Source: Roseiarcus sp963749715 (GTDB lineage Bacteria > Pseudomonadota > Alphaproteobacteria > Rhizobiales > Beijerinckiaceae). Taken from it: a stretch of 64,000 nt of DNA. Position 1 is the stretch's first letter. Every line of letters begins with the position of its first letter. The translations under genes and the position numbers were made by a program. The notes below the pieces were generated by a model that had not been told where the DNA came from, searched no databases, and saw nothing but the letters and a program-made list of their open reading frames with translations. The stretch covers positions 178,049-242,048 of the forward strand of contig CAVVNR010000003.1 in NCBI GenBank assembly GCA_963749715.1, in the 5' to 3' direction. Positions 22,101 to 30,321 of the stretch are shown in pieces.

Positions 22101-22745
22101 CTACGAGCTCCGCGGGTCGTCTTTCGAATCCTTGTATTCCAGTCCCAACGGACCGATGCCGGTTACCTGGGTGACGTATTCGCCGGACTTCGCCCAGTGA
22201 AAGTGCCAGGTATCTCCGGGCAGAACGACGACGGCGCCGGGCGGATAGGCCTTCACCTTATCGCCATCGAACTGCTCGCCGAGGCCGATGTAGAAGACGC
22301 CGGAGATCACGGTGTAGATTCGATCCTCAGGGTGTCTGTGCGGCATCAGTTTCGTGCCGGAGGCCGCCTTGACCCGAATGAGGTAGGGACCGGGCTTCGA
22401 GGGGTCGCCGACGACGACGGCGAGCCGCGCCGAAGGCGGAAACGCCAGAAATGGCTTCCAGTCGATGTCCTCGGGCAGAATCGATCTGAAAGCGGCTTCA
22501 CCGGGCTGATGAGTTCGAACCATTCTGCTCCCTCCTTGCTCCTTCGCCACCCATTCATCGCCGATCTTCTCATACTCGCGCTTCACCGCCGCCCAGGCGA
22601 TGCGGAAAGCCGCTTCCTCCTGCCGCGGATCGTGGGGGTGGGCGGCGTAGGCGTGATTGAACGCCTCGCGAAAAATGTCCCGCGCGTGCTCCGGAAGATG
22701 GGTGCGGACGGACGGCGGCAGGTCGGCGTTCACTTCGTAGGGCAC
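22101..22745 (-). CDS. ChaB-like domain fused to a cupin domain
   Basis: The first ~70 residues (MPYEVNADLPPSVRTHLPEHARDIF ... AWAAVKREYEKIGDEWV) are a complete ChaB domain. The rest, from Met75 (MVRTHQPGEAAF), is a small cupin with the metal-site pattern MPHRHPEDRIYTVISG and PGDTWHFHW. Both parts normally occur as separate short proteins. The codons just before Met75 contain GGAGGG six bases upstream (22530-22535), an ideal ribosome site, so the cupin (22101-22523) may also, or mainly, be made alone. A lost stop codon or an indel joining two genes is possible, given the other indels here. Function unknown; ChaB was named for a link to calcium/proton antiporter ChaA. Confidence 0.8.
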   Translation of the reverse strand: MPYEVNADLPPSVRTHLPEHARDIFREAFNHAYAAHPHDPRQEEAAFRIAWAAVKREYEKIGDEWVAKEQGGSRMVRTHQPGEAAFRSILPEDIDWKPFLAFPPSARLAVVVGDPSKPGPYLIRVKAASGTKLMPHRHPEDRIYTVISGVFYIGLGEQFDGDKVKAYPPGAVVVLPGDTWHFHWAKSGEYVTQVTGIGPLGLEYKDSKDDPRSS

Positions 22746-22757
22746 GGCGGCTTCTTC

Positions 22758-22979
22758 TCAGGCGATGATGTCGGGCGTCAGCTGGTCCTCGAGCCGGGCG
22801 AGCTTGTCGCGCAACATGAGCTTGCGCTTCTTGAGCCGCTGCACCTGTAACTGGTCCGCCTGGCCGGCGTCGCGCAAAGCCTCGATCGCCGCGTCGAGAT
22901 CGCGGTGCTCCTCGCGCAGCCGCTCGATCTGTCCGACCAGGGCGGCGCGTTCCTCCGGCGTGAGCCCTTTCTCATCCAT
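22758..22979 (-). CDS. YdcH family protein (DUF465)
   Basis: The 73-residue protein is almost entirely helical and charged, with the DUF465 core LREEHRDLDAAIEAL ... LQVQRLKKRKLMLRDKLARLEDQL. The family is widespread in alphaproteobacteria and its function is unknown; the sequence predicts a short antiparallel helical hairpin or coiled coil. It precedes the ChaB-cupin gene by 12 bases on the same strand and probably shares its transcript. A second DUF465 gene lies divergently at 23271. Confidence 0.88.
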   Translation of the reverse strand: MDEKGLTPEERAALVGQIERLREEHRDLDAAIEALRDAGQADQLQVQRLKKRKLMLRDKLARLEDQLTPDIIA

Positions 22980-23270
22980 CGTCAGGCCGTTTTATGCTTG
23001 GGCCGCCTCCCGCCGCGCGCCAAGCCGCCCGCAACTATGGCGGCGTCGCCTGCCCTTCGCAAGGCGATCGCTCGGGAGCCCGCTGCCGCCGTTCCACAGC
23101 CTGCCGGATTGATGGCGACTTCCCCAACGGATGGCCCGAAAGGGCCGAAACTCCCCCCGAAATGTGGACGCCGGGGCGAGGATTTGAACAGGGCGGCGGC
23201 ATTTTGCCGCTTGCGCGGTCCGCCAGTTATGTCACAATTTCGTCGCCCAAGACCATAAGGGAGTTGTCCC
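22980..23270. other. 291-base divergent gap between two YdcH genes
   Basis: Promoters for both DUF465 genes should lie here. An AAGGGAG ribosome site precedes the plus-strand gene. A GGGCCGAAA-rich stretch near 23130-23160 has no recognised role. No coding feature with support was found. Confidence 0.4.
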
Positions 23271-23456
23271 ATGTCGATTGATTCGCATCTCAGCGAGCTG
23301 GTGCGCCGTCACCAGGCCATTGAGGAAGCGATCCTGGCCGAAGTCAATCACCCAGCGTCAGACGACATCAAGGTCCACGAACTCAAGCGCAAGAAACTTC
23401 AACTCAAGGACGAGATCGAGAGGCTCAAGAAGGCCGAGACCGCGCCCTCGCACTGA
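23271..23456 (+). CDS. YdcH family protein (DUF465)
   Basis: The 61-residue protein (MSIDSHLSELVRRHQAIEEAI ... LKRKKLQLKDEIERLKKAE) is a second DUF465 member, shorter than the minus-strand one but with the same HxAIE and LKRKKLxLKDEIxRL core. GGGAG lies a few bases before ATG 23271. Its 3' end overlaps the 3' end of queG (opposite strand) by about 30 bases. Function unknown; soluble and cytoplasmic by composition. Confidence 0.88.
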   Translation: MSIDSHLSELVRRHQAIEEAILAEVNHPASDDIKVHELKRKKLQLKDEIERLKKAETAPSH

Positions 23457-24594
23457 GGCGGCGGAAACAACGATCACCCTCCGAGCGGCGCGGCCAGAGC
23501 GTTCGCCATTCTTCGGCGACGGTCGCCTCCCGCTCCTTTTGCATGCGGGCTAACGCGAGCGAGGACAATTCCGCTGGCGGAAGGAGCCGCGCCAGCGCCC
23601 AGATCGCCGCTCCGCGGATCAGCGGAGCCTCATCGTCAAGGCGCTCGATCGCAGCGGCGGCGAGCCCGCGGTCGTTCGAGTTTCCGATCGCGATCATCAC
23701 ATTGCGCACGAAGCGCTCCCTGCCGACGCGCTTGATCGGGCTGCCGGCGAACATCGCCCGGAATGACGCCTCGTCGAGGCGGCAAGCTCGGCCAGCGGCG
23801 GGGCGGCGAGGTCGGCGCGCGCGGCGAGTTTCGCGTCCCGCCCGACGCTGGCGAATTTGTTCCAGGGGCACACGGCAAGACAGTCGTCGCAGCCGTAGAT
23901 GCGATTGCCGATCGCGGCGCGAAGCGCGTGCGGAATCGGGCCTTGGTGCTCGATCGTCAAATAGGAGATGCAGCGCCGCGCGTCGAGCCGGTAGGGCGCG
24001 GGGAACGCCCTCGTCGGACAGGCGTCGAGGCAGGCGGGGCACTGTCCGCAATGATCGGCTTCGGGCGGGTCGGGCGGCAGATCAAGGTCGGTCAGGATCG
24101 CGCCCAGGAAAAGCCACGAGCCGAATTCGCGCGACACCAGATTGGTGTGCTTGCCCTGCCAGCCGACCCCGGCGCGCGCGGCCAGCGGCTTTTCGATGCA
24201 AGGGCGCGGTGTCGACGAACACCTTGACGTCCGCTCGCTCGGGCCGCGCCGCCGCGACCAGAAACGCGGCGAGGTGCTTGAGCTTGCCCTTGAGGACGTC
24301 GTGATAGTCGCGATGGCGCGCGTAGACCGAAATCGCGCCGGCATCGGCGCGTTGGAGCGCCGCCAGCGGATCGGCGTTCGGGCCGTAGTTGAGGCCGAGC
24401 ATGACGATGCTGCTCGCTTCGCCCATCAGCGCCCGTGGATCGACCCGCCGCTCGAGGGTCTCGGCCATCCAGGTCATGTCGCCGTGGGCGCCTTCGGCGA
24501 GCCAGGCGGCAAGACGCTCGCCGGCCTCGGCTGGCGCGTCGGCCGCGGCGACGCGGCAGGCGTCGAACCCGAGCGCGCGCGCCTTGGCGCGCAA
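23425..24594 (-). CDS. queG: Epoxyqueuosine reductase QueG; two apparent frameshifts
   Basis: QueG reduces epoxyqueuosine to queuosine in tRNA wobble position 34, using cobalamin and two [4Fe-4S] clusters. The first frame (from TTG 24594) has RAKARALGFDACRVA, ADTAP-type text and ends at VFVDTAPL. After a one-base slip near 24196-24203 the second frame continues IEKPLAARAGVGWQGKHTNLVS and the two cluster motifs, CGQCPACLDACPT and CDDCLAVCPWN. After a second slip near 23780 (a CCC to CC loss) the third frame gives LDEASFRAMFAGSPIKR and the C-terminal HEAT-like part. All key cysteines are present. The start 6 bases past the stop of the glutathione transferase gene implies one operon. QueG is another possible user of the cobalamin made nearby. 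Confidence 0.88.
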
Positions 24595-24599
24595 GGCCG

Positions 24600-25293
24600 C
24601 TAGAAGTCGAGATCGGCGTAGGCGAGGCTCGGCGTCATCCCCGGCAGCCGCTCGGCCAGGAGGGGGCGGAACGACGGGCGCGACTTCATCCGCGCGTACC
24701 AAGTCTTTGCGGTCTCGTTCTCGTCCCACTGCGCGTCGCCTAGATAGTCGATGCAGGATAGATGCGCCGCCGCCGCGAGGTCGGCGTAGCTCAGCCGGTC
24801 GCCGGCCAACCAGTTGCGAGCCGAAATGAGGTGGCCGACATAGCGCAGATGATAGCGCAGATTGGCGCGCGCGGCGCGGACGGCATCCATGTCCGGGGCG
24901 CCGCCGCCTTGCGCCAAGCTCATGAAGCGTTTGGTGATCTTCTCCCGCACCAGCCACTGGCTCGCCTCGTTGAAGAACTTGACGTTGAACCAGTGCGTCA
25001 ACCGGCGCGTCTCGGCGCGCGCCAGCGGATCCTCAGGCATGAGCCGGCGCTCGCCCAGGCCCAAGCCCCGCGTCTCATCGAGATATTCGGCGATAACCGC
25101 CGCGCCCGATAGACTTGGCGCGTGGTCCTCGATCATGACCGGCGTCGCGCCTTCAGGAGCGATCAACAGGAACTCCCGGCGCCGCGTCCCAGGCGCGTTC
25201 CTCGACGAGCTTTGGCTCAATGCCCATTTCACCGAGCACGAGGCGGACGAAACGCGAATGAGGGCAAAAGGGATGGTGATAAAGCGTGATCAT
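24600..25293 (-). CDS. Glutathione S-transferase family protein; frameshifted near the N-terminus
   Basis: The N-terminus (ATG 25293) reads MITLYHHPFCPHSRFVRLVLGEMG, a thioredoxin-like domain with a CPHS active site. It passes into a second frame near 25171-25190 (one extra base in a GCGCCGGG run). There it continues REFLLIAPEGATPVMIED, then the all-helical GST domain ending in MTPSLAYADLDF. The joined protein is about 230 residues, normal for the family. It lies directly upstream of queG, as in many Hyphomicrobiales. A CtrA-type box lies about 83-97 bases upstream of its start, so this two-gene unit may be cell-cycle controlled. Confidence 0.82.
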
Positions 25294-25372
25294 TGGGACC
25301 CGGGCGAGAGGCGGCGGAAGCGGAGAGCGGGCGATAACGCCGCTCGTCGGAGGTCTTCCGATGCTTCGGTCG

Positions 25373-25424
25373 GAGTTAACTCGCGGTTAACCGCCTGCCC
25401 GCCTTGGACAAGTGCGGTTAACGC
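25373..25424. promoter_or_regulatory. Three GTTAAC boxes including a perfect TTAA-N7-TTAA CtrA-type site
   Basis: GAGTTAACTC (25373-25382) and GCGGTTAACCGC (25383-25394) are adjacent perfect palindromes. Their TTAA cores are separated by exactly 7 bases (25376-25390), the consensus for the cell-cycle regulator CtrA. A third copy, GCGGTTAACGC, follows at 25414-25424. The nearest downstream start is the glutathione transferase gene at 25293 (minus strand). Confidence 0.55.
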
Positions 25425-25510
25425 GATAGCCGCCTTCCGCCAAATCACGATCAGGCGGCGTCCAGCCGCGCGATATTCAGTCGCCCGCCGACCCGGCGCT
25501 GCATGCCCCC

Positions 25511-26167
25511 TCACAGAGCCGGGCCGAGGATCTCGCGCCGACCGGATGCGCCGGACTCCGGCGGCGTTCATCCGGGACCAAGCCTCGCTGAGCGAATCGT
25601 TGGCGTCGATCCCCGGCACGCGTCCTCGATCACGAAGGTGGCGAAGCCTTCATTGCGGGCGTCCAGCGCCGAATGGGCGACGCAAAAGTCGGTCGCCAGC
25701 CCGCAGGCGAACACCCGCTTAACCCCGCGCGCCTTGAGGAGCGCCGCGAGGCCGGTCGTGGTCTTGCCGTCCGCCTCGACGAAGGCGGAATAGGAATCGA
25801 TTCCCGAGTGCATCCCTTTGCGCAGAATGAGGAATGCAAGTTCGACCGCAAGCTCCGGGTGCAACGCCGCGCCCGGCGTCCCCTGCACGCAATGGTCGCG
25901 CCATAAGGTCTGATCGCCAAATTCAAGCCGCTTCGTGTCGAAGGGCTTCGCGCCTTCGTGGGTCGAGGCAAACGAGGCGTGCCCCGGCGGATGCCAGTCC
26001 TGCGTCACCACCACGTGTTCGAATCGGCTGGCCAATCGATTGACGAGCGGGACAATCTCGTCGCCGCCGTCGACCGCCAACGCGCCGCCCGGCATGAAAT
26101 CGGCCTGCATGTCGATCGCCAGAAGGACGTCCTGGCTATTGATCGAGATCGGCGAGGCCATCGACAT
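25511..26167 (-). CDS. pncA: Nicotinamidase (bifunctional nicotinamidase/pyrazinamidase); two apparent frameshifts near the C-terminus
   Basis: The enzyme hydrolyses nicotinamide to nicotinate in the NAD salvage pathway. The catalytic triad is visible: Asp in LLAIDMQADFMPGG, Lys in ILRKGMHSG and Cys in ATDFCVAHSALDA. Metal ligands appear in TQDWHPPGHASFA. The main frame reaches VIEDACRG; restoring one G in a run at 25611-25614 joins it to IDANDSLSEAWSRMNAAGVRRIRSA. A second one-base slip near 25535-25541 gives the closing EILGPAL and TGA at 25511-25513, a common PncA ending. ATG 26167 was chosen because GAGGAG precedes it; the 5' end overlaps the end of the upstream membrane protein gene by about 30 bases. 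Confidence 0.85.
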
Positions 26168-27110
26168 CGGCTCCTCGTATCGCCGCGGACGCGCGCCAGC
26201 GCTTTCGCTCATAATTCAAAACGACCGTGAGCGCGAATATCAGCGGCAGGATCAGATACAGAAGCCGGAACACCAGAAGAGCCGCGACGACATTGGCCTG
26301 CGGCTCGTCCGGCATCGCCTCGACAAAGGCGAACTCGAGCACGCCGAGCCCGCCCGGAGCATGGCTGACCAGCGCGATCGAAAACGAAGCGACAAAAACG
26401 CCGAGCACCACCGCAAAGCCAGGATTGGCGGCCGCCGGAAGCGCGAAATAGATGATGCCGGAGGCGCCGACCAGCTCCAAAGGCCCGGCGAGCAATTGCC
26501 GCGCCGCGATCGGAGGGCGCGGATAGACGAACTCGTAGGCGCCGATCTTGAATGGCGGAAAGTGGAGGAGCGCGCCGAGGACATAGAGGCTCGGCGCGGC
26601 GACCAGGGCGGCCGCGCCGACTTGGCCGATCCATAGCGGGGCGCCGGCGAAGCGCCGGATCAATTCGGGATGAAAGAGCAGTGAAAACCCGGCAACCGTC
26701 GCCGCGCCGAGCCCGAAGGTGAATGAACAAAAGGCCACCAGCACGCCGATCTCGCCGACGCTGAGCCCCTTCTCCGAATAGGCTCGATAGCGCACGACCG
26801 CGCCCGAGAGCACGGAAGCGCCGATGTTGTGGGCAAGCGCGTAGGCGGTGAACGACGCCACCGCGACAAATCGCCAACCGATGCGCCGACGCAAATGCAA
26901 AAGCGCAATCCGGTCGTACCAGGCGAGCGCGGCGTAGGCGAGAGAGGTTGAACCGATCGCCAGCAGCCACCGGGCAAGCGGAATCGAGAACAGCGCGCCT
27001 TTCAGGCTGGCCAACGACAGTCCGCGCAAGTCCTTGAACAACAGCCACGACGATACCGCAACCGCGCCGAGGCCGATGATAGGCCATGCGACGTCGTGAA
27101 CGCGCTTCAT
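26136..27110 (-). CDS. Lysylphosphatidylglycerol synthase-like transmembrane protein (UPF0104)
   Basis: From ATG 27110 (MKRVHDVAWPIIGLGAVAVSSWLL) the 324-residue protein has about eight hydrophobic helices. It carries the family signatures YALAHNIGASVLSGAVVRYRAYS and HAPGGLGVLEFAFVEAMP. It corresponds to the membrane flippase-like part of MprF without the aminoacyl transferase domain, a group found alone in many bacteria with unclear substrate. Upstream codons to 27224 are open but lack conservation. Its end overlaps the nicotinamidase start, suggesting a two-gene unit. Inner membrane. Confidence 0.85.
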   Translation of the reverse strand: MKRVHDVAWPIIGLGAVAVSSWLLFKDLRGLSLASLKGALFSIPLARWLLAIGSTSLAYAALAWYDRIALLHLRRRIGWRFVAVASFTAYALAHNIGASVLSGAVVRYRAYSEKGLSVGEIGVLVAFCSFTFGLGAATVAGFSLLFHPELIRRFAGAPLWIGQVGAAALVAAPSLYVLGALLHFPPFKIGAYEFVYPRPPIAARQLLAGPLELVGASGIIYFALPAAANPGFAVVLGVFVASFSIALVSHAPGGLGVLEFAFVEAMPDEPQANVVAALLVFRLLYLILPLIFALTVVLNYERKRWRASAAIRGADVDGLADLDQ

Positions 27111-27516
27111 GCCCGTGTTCGCTCTCAACCGCTCGCCGTGCGCCCGCCTTGTCCTCCCTGCCCGAGCAAGGCGGCGAACGCAAGGCTCTCGCTCGCCGGA
27201 GCGGTCGGCGCCGTCCCGCGGCAACTTTACAGCAAGAACCGAATCATGCCTGAGTTTGGCGTCGCGCCGCAGCGGGCGAGCAGGAGGATGGCGCCGATCT
27301 CCGCTACCATTCCGTCATTGCGGCGTTCAATGGCGCACCCGCTCCGAGCGCCCGGAACCCGAGGCTGACGCCCTTTCCGGCGAACGGAGGTCGATCGCAG
27401 GTTGGCGCGCGCGGCGTAGGCGCGCCGCCTCGAGCGATCCGAAATGGAGCTAGCGCCTGCATGAACCGGCGCAGGACTTGACGCCGTCCCGGCCCCAGCG
27501 CATCTGCATGCGTCCG
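27111..27516. other. 406-base divergent gap before lgt
   Basis: This separates the divergent UPF0104 and lgt genes and should contain both promoters. Open frames on both strands were inspected and have no recognisable product. No repeat or regulatory motif stands out. Confidence 0.45.
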
Positions 27517-28338
27517 ATGCCGACGCTCGTCCTGCCTTTTCCAGCGATCAAACCCGTTCTCGTCCAATGGGGACCGCTGGCCATTCGCTGGTACGCCCTT
27601 GCCTATATCGCAGGTCTCGTGCTGGGCTGGCTGCTCATTCGCCGCATCGTCTCTGACGACCGGTACTGGGAAGGAGCCAGGCGACCAACCGCCGACAGCA
27701 TCGACGACTTGCTCGTCTATTGCGCCTTCGGGGTCATCATCGGGGGACGGCTCGGGAATGTGCTGCTCTATGACCCGCAGTATTATCTCTCCCATCCGAT
27801 CGAGATCTTCAAAATCTGGGAAGGCGGCATGGCCTTTCATGGCGGCCTGATCGGCGCGCTGATCGGCATTCTCGCGTTCTCCAGGCGCTACGGCGCGCCG
27901 ACGCTGACCGTGCTCGACCTGTGCTCGCTCGTCGCGCCGATCGGCATCTTCTTCGGCCGAATCGCCAATTTCATTCGCCCCGAACTCTGGGGCCGGCGCA
28001 CTGACGTTCCTTGGGCGGTCATCTTTCCGGGGACGGACCTTATGCCCCGCCATCCCAGTCAAATTTACGAAGCGTTGCTCGAAGGGCTGCTGGCTTTTGT
28101 CATTCTGTATTGGCTCGCGCAGAGGGGCGCGCTGCGCCGTCCGGGAATCATCTCCGCGGTCTTTGCCATCATTTACGGCGCGACGCGCATTTTCAGCGAG
28201 TTCTTTCGCGAGCCCGATCCGCAGCTGGAAAGCCTGGGGCACGGCCTAACGAGGGGCATGGTCTATTCGCTGCCGCTCATCATCGCCGGGCTTGGGATGC
28301 TTGCTTGGAGCTTGGGGCGGCGGGGACTCTCGACATGA
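27517..28338 (+). CDS. lgt: Prolipoprotein diacylglyceryl transferase
   Basis: Lgt transfers diacylglycerol from phosphatidylglycerol to the lipobox cysteine of prolipoproteins in the inner membrane. From ATG 27517 (MPTLVLPFPAIKPVLVQWGPL) the 273-residue protein has seven hydrophobic helices and the family motifs YALAYIAGLVLGW, the essential HGGLIGALIG, GRIANFIRPELWGR and HPSQIYEALLEG. Upstream ATGs at 27508 and 27478 are less consistent with the family. Its stop overlaps the start of the next gene (ATGA, 28335-28338). The lgt-midA-pgeF order is a common alphaproteobacterial operon. Confidence 0.95.
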   Translation: MPTLVLPFPAIKPVLVQWGPLAIRWYALAYIAGLVLGWLLIRRIVSDDRYWEGARRPTADSIDDLLVYCAFGVIIGGRLGNVLLYDPQYYLSHPIEIFKIWEGGMAFHGGLIGALIGILAFSRRYGAPTLTVLDLCSLVAPIGIFFGRIANFIRPELWGRRTDVPWAVIFPGTDLMPRHPSQIYEALLEGLLAFVILYWLAQRGALRRPGIISAVFAIIYGATRIFSEFFREPDPQLESLGHGLTRGMVYSLPLIIAGLGMLAWSLGRRGLST

Positions 28339-29429
28339 CCCAGCTCCTCGACGAAATCAGGGCGGTGATCCAGGAGCGCGGCCCGATCACGGTCGAGCAA
28401 TACATGCAGCTCGCGCTCGCGCATCCCGATCTCGGCTACTACATGAACCGCGATCCATTCGGCGCGACCGGCGATTTCACCACCGCCCCGGAGATTTCGC
28501 AGATGTTCGGCGAGCTCATCGGGCTTTGGGCCGCCGAAGTGTGGTCGAGCATGGGCTCGCCCGGTCTCCTGCGCCTCGTTGAGCTCGGACCGGGACGCGG
28601 CACGCTGATCAGCGATGCGCTGCGCGCAGCCCGCATCGTGCCGGCTTTTCGCAATGCGCTCGACGTGCGGCTCATCGAGACAAGCCCGACGCTAGCTTCG
28701 ATGCAGCATGAACTGCTCGTCGACTGCGGCGCAGCGGTCTCGTGGGCGCAGACCCTCAGGGAGGTTCCGGACGGGCCCGCGATCGTGATCGGGAACGAAT
28801 TTCTCGACGCTTTGCCCGTGCGCCAATTCGCGCGGGTGAACGGTCAGTGGCGCGAGCGCGTTGTGCGTGTGAACGGCGATGGCGCCCTTGTCTTCGACGT
28901 CGCTGACAAGCCCGAGCCTTATATCCGGGCTGCGGCGGCGAACGGCGAAGTGCTGGAGGTGAGCCCCTCCGGCCATCGGCTGATGTTCGAACTCGGCGCG
29001 CGGCTCGTCAAACAGGGCGGAGCGGCGCTCATCATGGACTACGGCCATGCCGTCACCCGGTTTGGCGACACGTTACAGGCGTTGCGCGCCCACCGATACG
29101 TCGATCCGCTCGCCGCGCCAGGCGATTGCGACCTCACCGCGCATGTCGATTTCGCCGCCATGGCGCGCAGCGCGAGCGCGACCGGCGCCGCCGTCTATGG
29201 CCCGGTCGACCAGGGCGATTTTCTGCGCGCGATCGGCATCGACCTTAGGACCAAGGCGCTGGCCGAGCGCGCCAGTCCTGACCGCGCCGAGGAGTTCGAA
29301 CGCGCGCGGGCGCGTCTGGTCGGCAAGGGTCAAGGCGAGATGGGCGCACTGTTCAAGGCGATGGCCATCGCCGACCGCAGGCTCCGCCCGCCGCCTGGCT
29401 TCCAACCGGCAAACGCGAAGTCCGCGTGA
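28335..29429 (+). CDS. Class I SAM-dependent methyltransferase, MidA/NDUFAF7 family (DUF185)
   Basis: The 364-residue protein starts MTQLLDEIRAVIQERGPITVEQYMQLALAHPDLGYYMNRDPFG, the hallmark of the family. The SAM-binding loop ELGPGRGTLISDALRA and the conserved GNEFLDALPVRQF follow. The mitochondrial homologue NDUFAF7 dimethylates an arginine of complex I subunit NDUFS2 during assembly; the bacterial target may be NuoD-like but is not proven. The start ATG overlaps the lgt stop and the end overlaps the GTG start of pgeF, so all three are coupled. Confidence 0.92.
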   Translation: MTQLLDEIRAVIQERGPITVEQYMQLALAHPDLGYYMNRDPFGATGDFTTAPEISQMFGELIGLWAAEVWSSMGSPGLLRLVELGPGRGTLISDALRAARIVPAFRNALDVRLIETSPTLASMQHELLVDCGAAVSWAQTLREVPDGPAIVIGNEFLDALPVRQFARVNGQWRERVVRVNGDGALVFDVADKPEPYIRAAAANGEVLEVSPSGHRLMFELGARLVKQGGAALIMDYGHAVTRFGDTLQALRAHRYVDPLAAPGDCDLTAHVDFAAMARSASATGAAVYGPVDQGDFLRAIGIDLRTKALAERASPDRAEEFERARARLVGKGQGEMGALFKAMAIADRRLRPPPGFQPANAKSA

Positions 29430-30202
29430 ACAAGCCTTACGTATTGACGGCGGAGTCGCTTCGCCTTCCTGGGGTCAGCCATGGCTTCTTCACCCGCATC
29501 GGCGGGGTGTCCGAGGGCGTTTATGCCTCGCTCAACGGAGGGGTCGGCTCCCGCGACGCGCCCGAGGCGGTGGCGGCGAATTGCGCGCGGGTCGCGGCTG
29601 CGCTCGGCGTCGAGCCCGAGCGCCTCGCCGTTCCCTATCAGATCCACTCGGCGGAAGCGTTGGCGGTCTCCGGACCATGGGCGCGGGGCGAGCGCCCGCG
29701 CTGCGACGCGCTGGTGACCGCGACCCCAGGCCTTGCGCTCGGCGTGACGGGCGCCGACTGCGGCATGATCCTGTTCGCCGACCGGCGCGCGCGCGTTATC
29801 GGCGCGGCGCACGCGGGGTGGAAGGGCGCGCTGAGTGGGGTGGTCGAAGCAACCGTAGGGGCGATGGAGCGGCTTGGCGCGAGGCGCGACGATGTCGTCG
29901 CGGGGCTTGGGCCCTGCATCGGCCACGCGTCCTACGAGGTGGGGCCCGAGTTTGTCGCCGCTTTCGCGGATGCGGACGAAGCGGCGGCGCGCTACTTCAC
30001 CCCGGGCCGCAGAGTTGGCCATTCGATGTTCAACCTCAACGCCTATATCGCCGAGCGCGCGGCGCGCGCCAGGGTCGGCGGCTTCGAAGACCTGGCGCTC
30101 GACACCTATGCCGACGATCGGCGGTTCTTCAGCTATCGTCGCACGACACATCGGCAGGAGCCGGACTATGGCCGGCTGATCTCGGCCATCGTATTGAATT
30201 GA
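29426..30202 (+). CDS. pgeF: Peptidoglycan editing factor PgeF (YfiH, DUF152)
   Basis: The 258-residue protein has the PgeF/laccase-domain motifs: HGFFTRIGGVSEGVYASLNG, VTGADCGMILF, GAAHAGWKGALSG and GLGPCIGHASYEVG. These include the His and Cys ligands of the zinc/copper site. In Escherichia coli this protein removes wrongly incorporated L-serine from peptidoglycan precursors; older annotations say polyphenol oxidase. GTG 29426 overlaps the stop of the methyltransferase gene, supporting this non-ATG start. Cytoplasmic. Confidence 0.93.
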   Translation: MNKPYVLTAESLRLPGVSHGFFTRIGGVSEGVYASLNGGVGSRDAPEAVAANCARVAAALGVEPERLAVPYQIHSAEALAVSGPWARGERPRCDALVTATPGLALGVTGADCGMILFADRRARVIGAAHAGWKGALSGVVEATVGAMERLGARRDDVVAGLGPCIGHASYEVGPEFVAAFADADEAAARYFTPGRRVGHSMFNLNAYIAERAARARVGGFEDLALDTYADDRRFFSYRRTTHRQEPDYGRLISAIVLN

Positions 30203-30321
30203 GCGCCGCCTGACGCAGATTCCCGTTTGCTTGACAGCCTGTAAGCGCATGCCCAATTAAGGCTTCAACCCGCCTTTTTGACGATCGGCGCCGGGCGGGC
30301 GGCGCGCTGAAGGGATCCCGG

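Noticed and set aside
22510..22530. GTTCGAACC sequence looking like a tRNA T-arm
   Set aside because: It lies inside the ChaB-cupin coding sequence and no acceptor, D or anticodon arms can be drawn around it.
30231..30260. Sigma-70-like promoter (TTGACA, 18-base spacer, AATTAA) before the MFS gene
   Set aside because: The -35 box is perfect, but the -10 match is weak and the distance to the gene is long, so it is mentioned only as a possibility under the gene.
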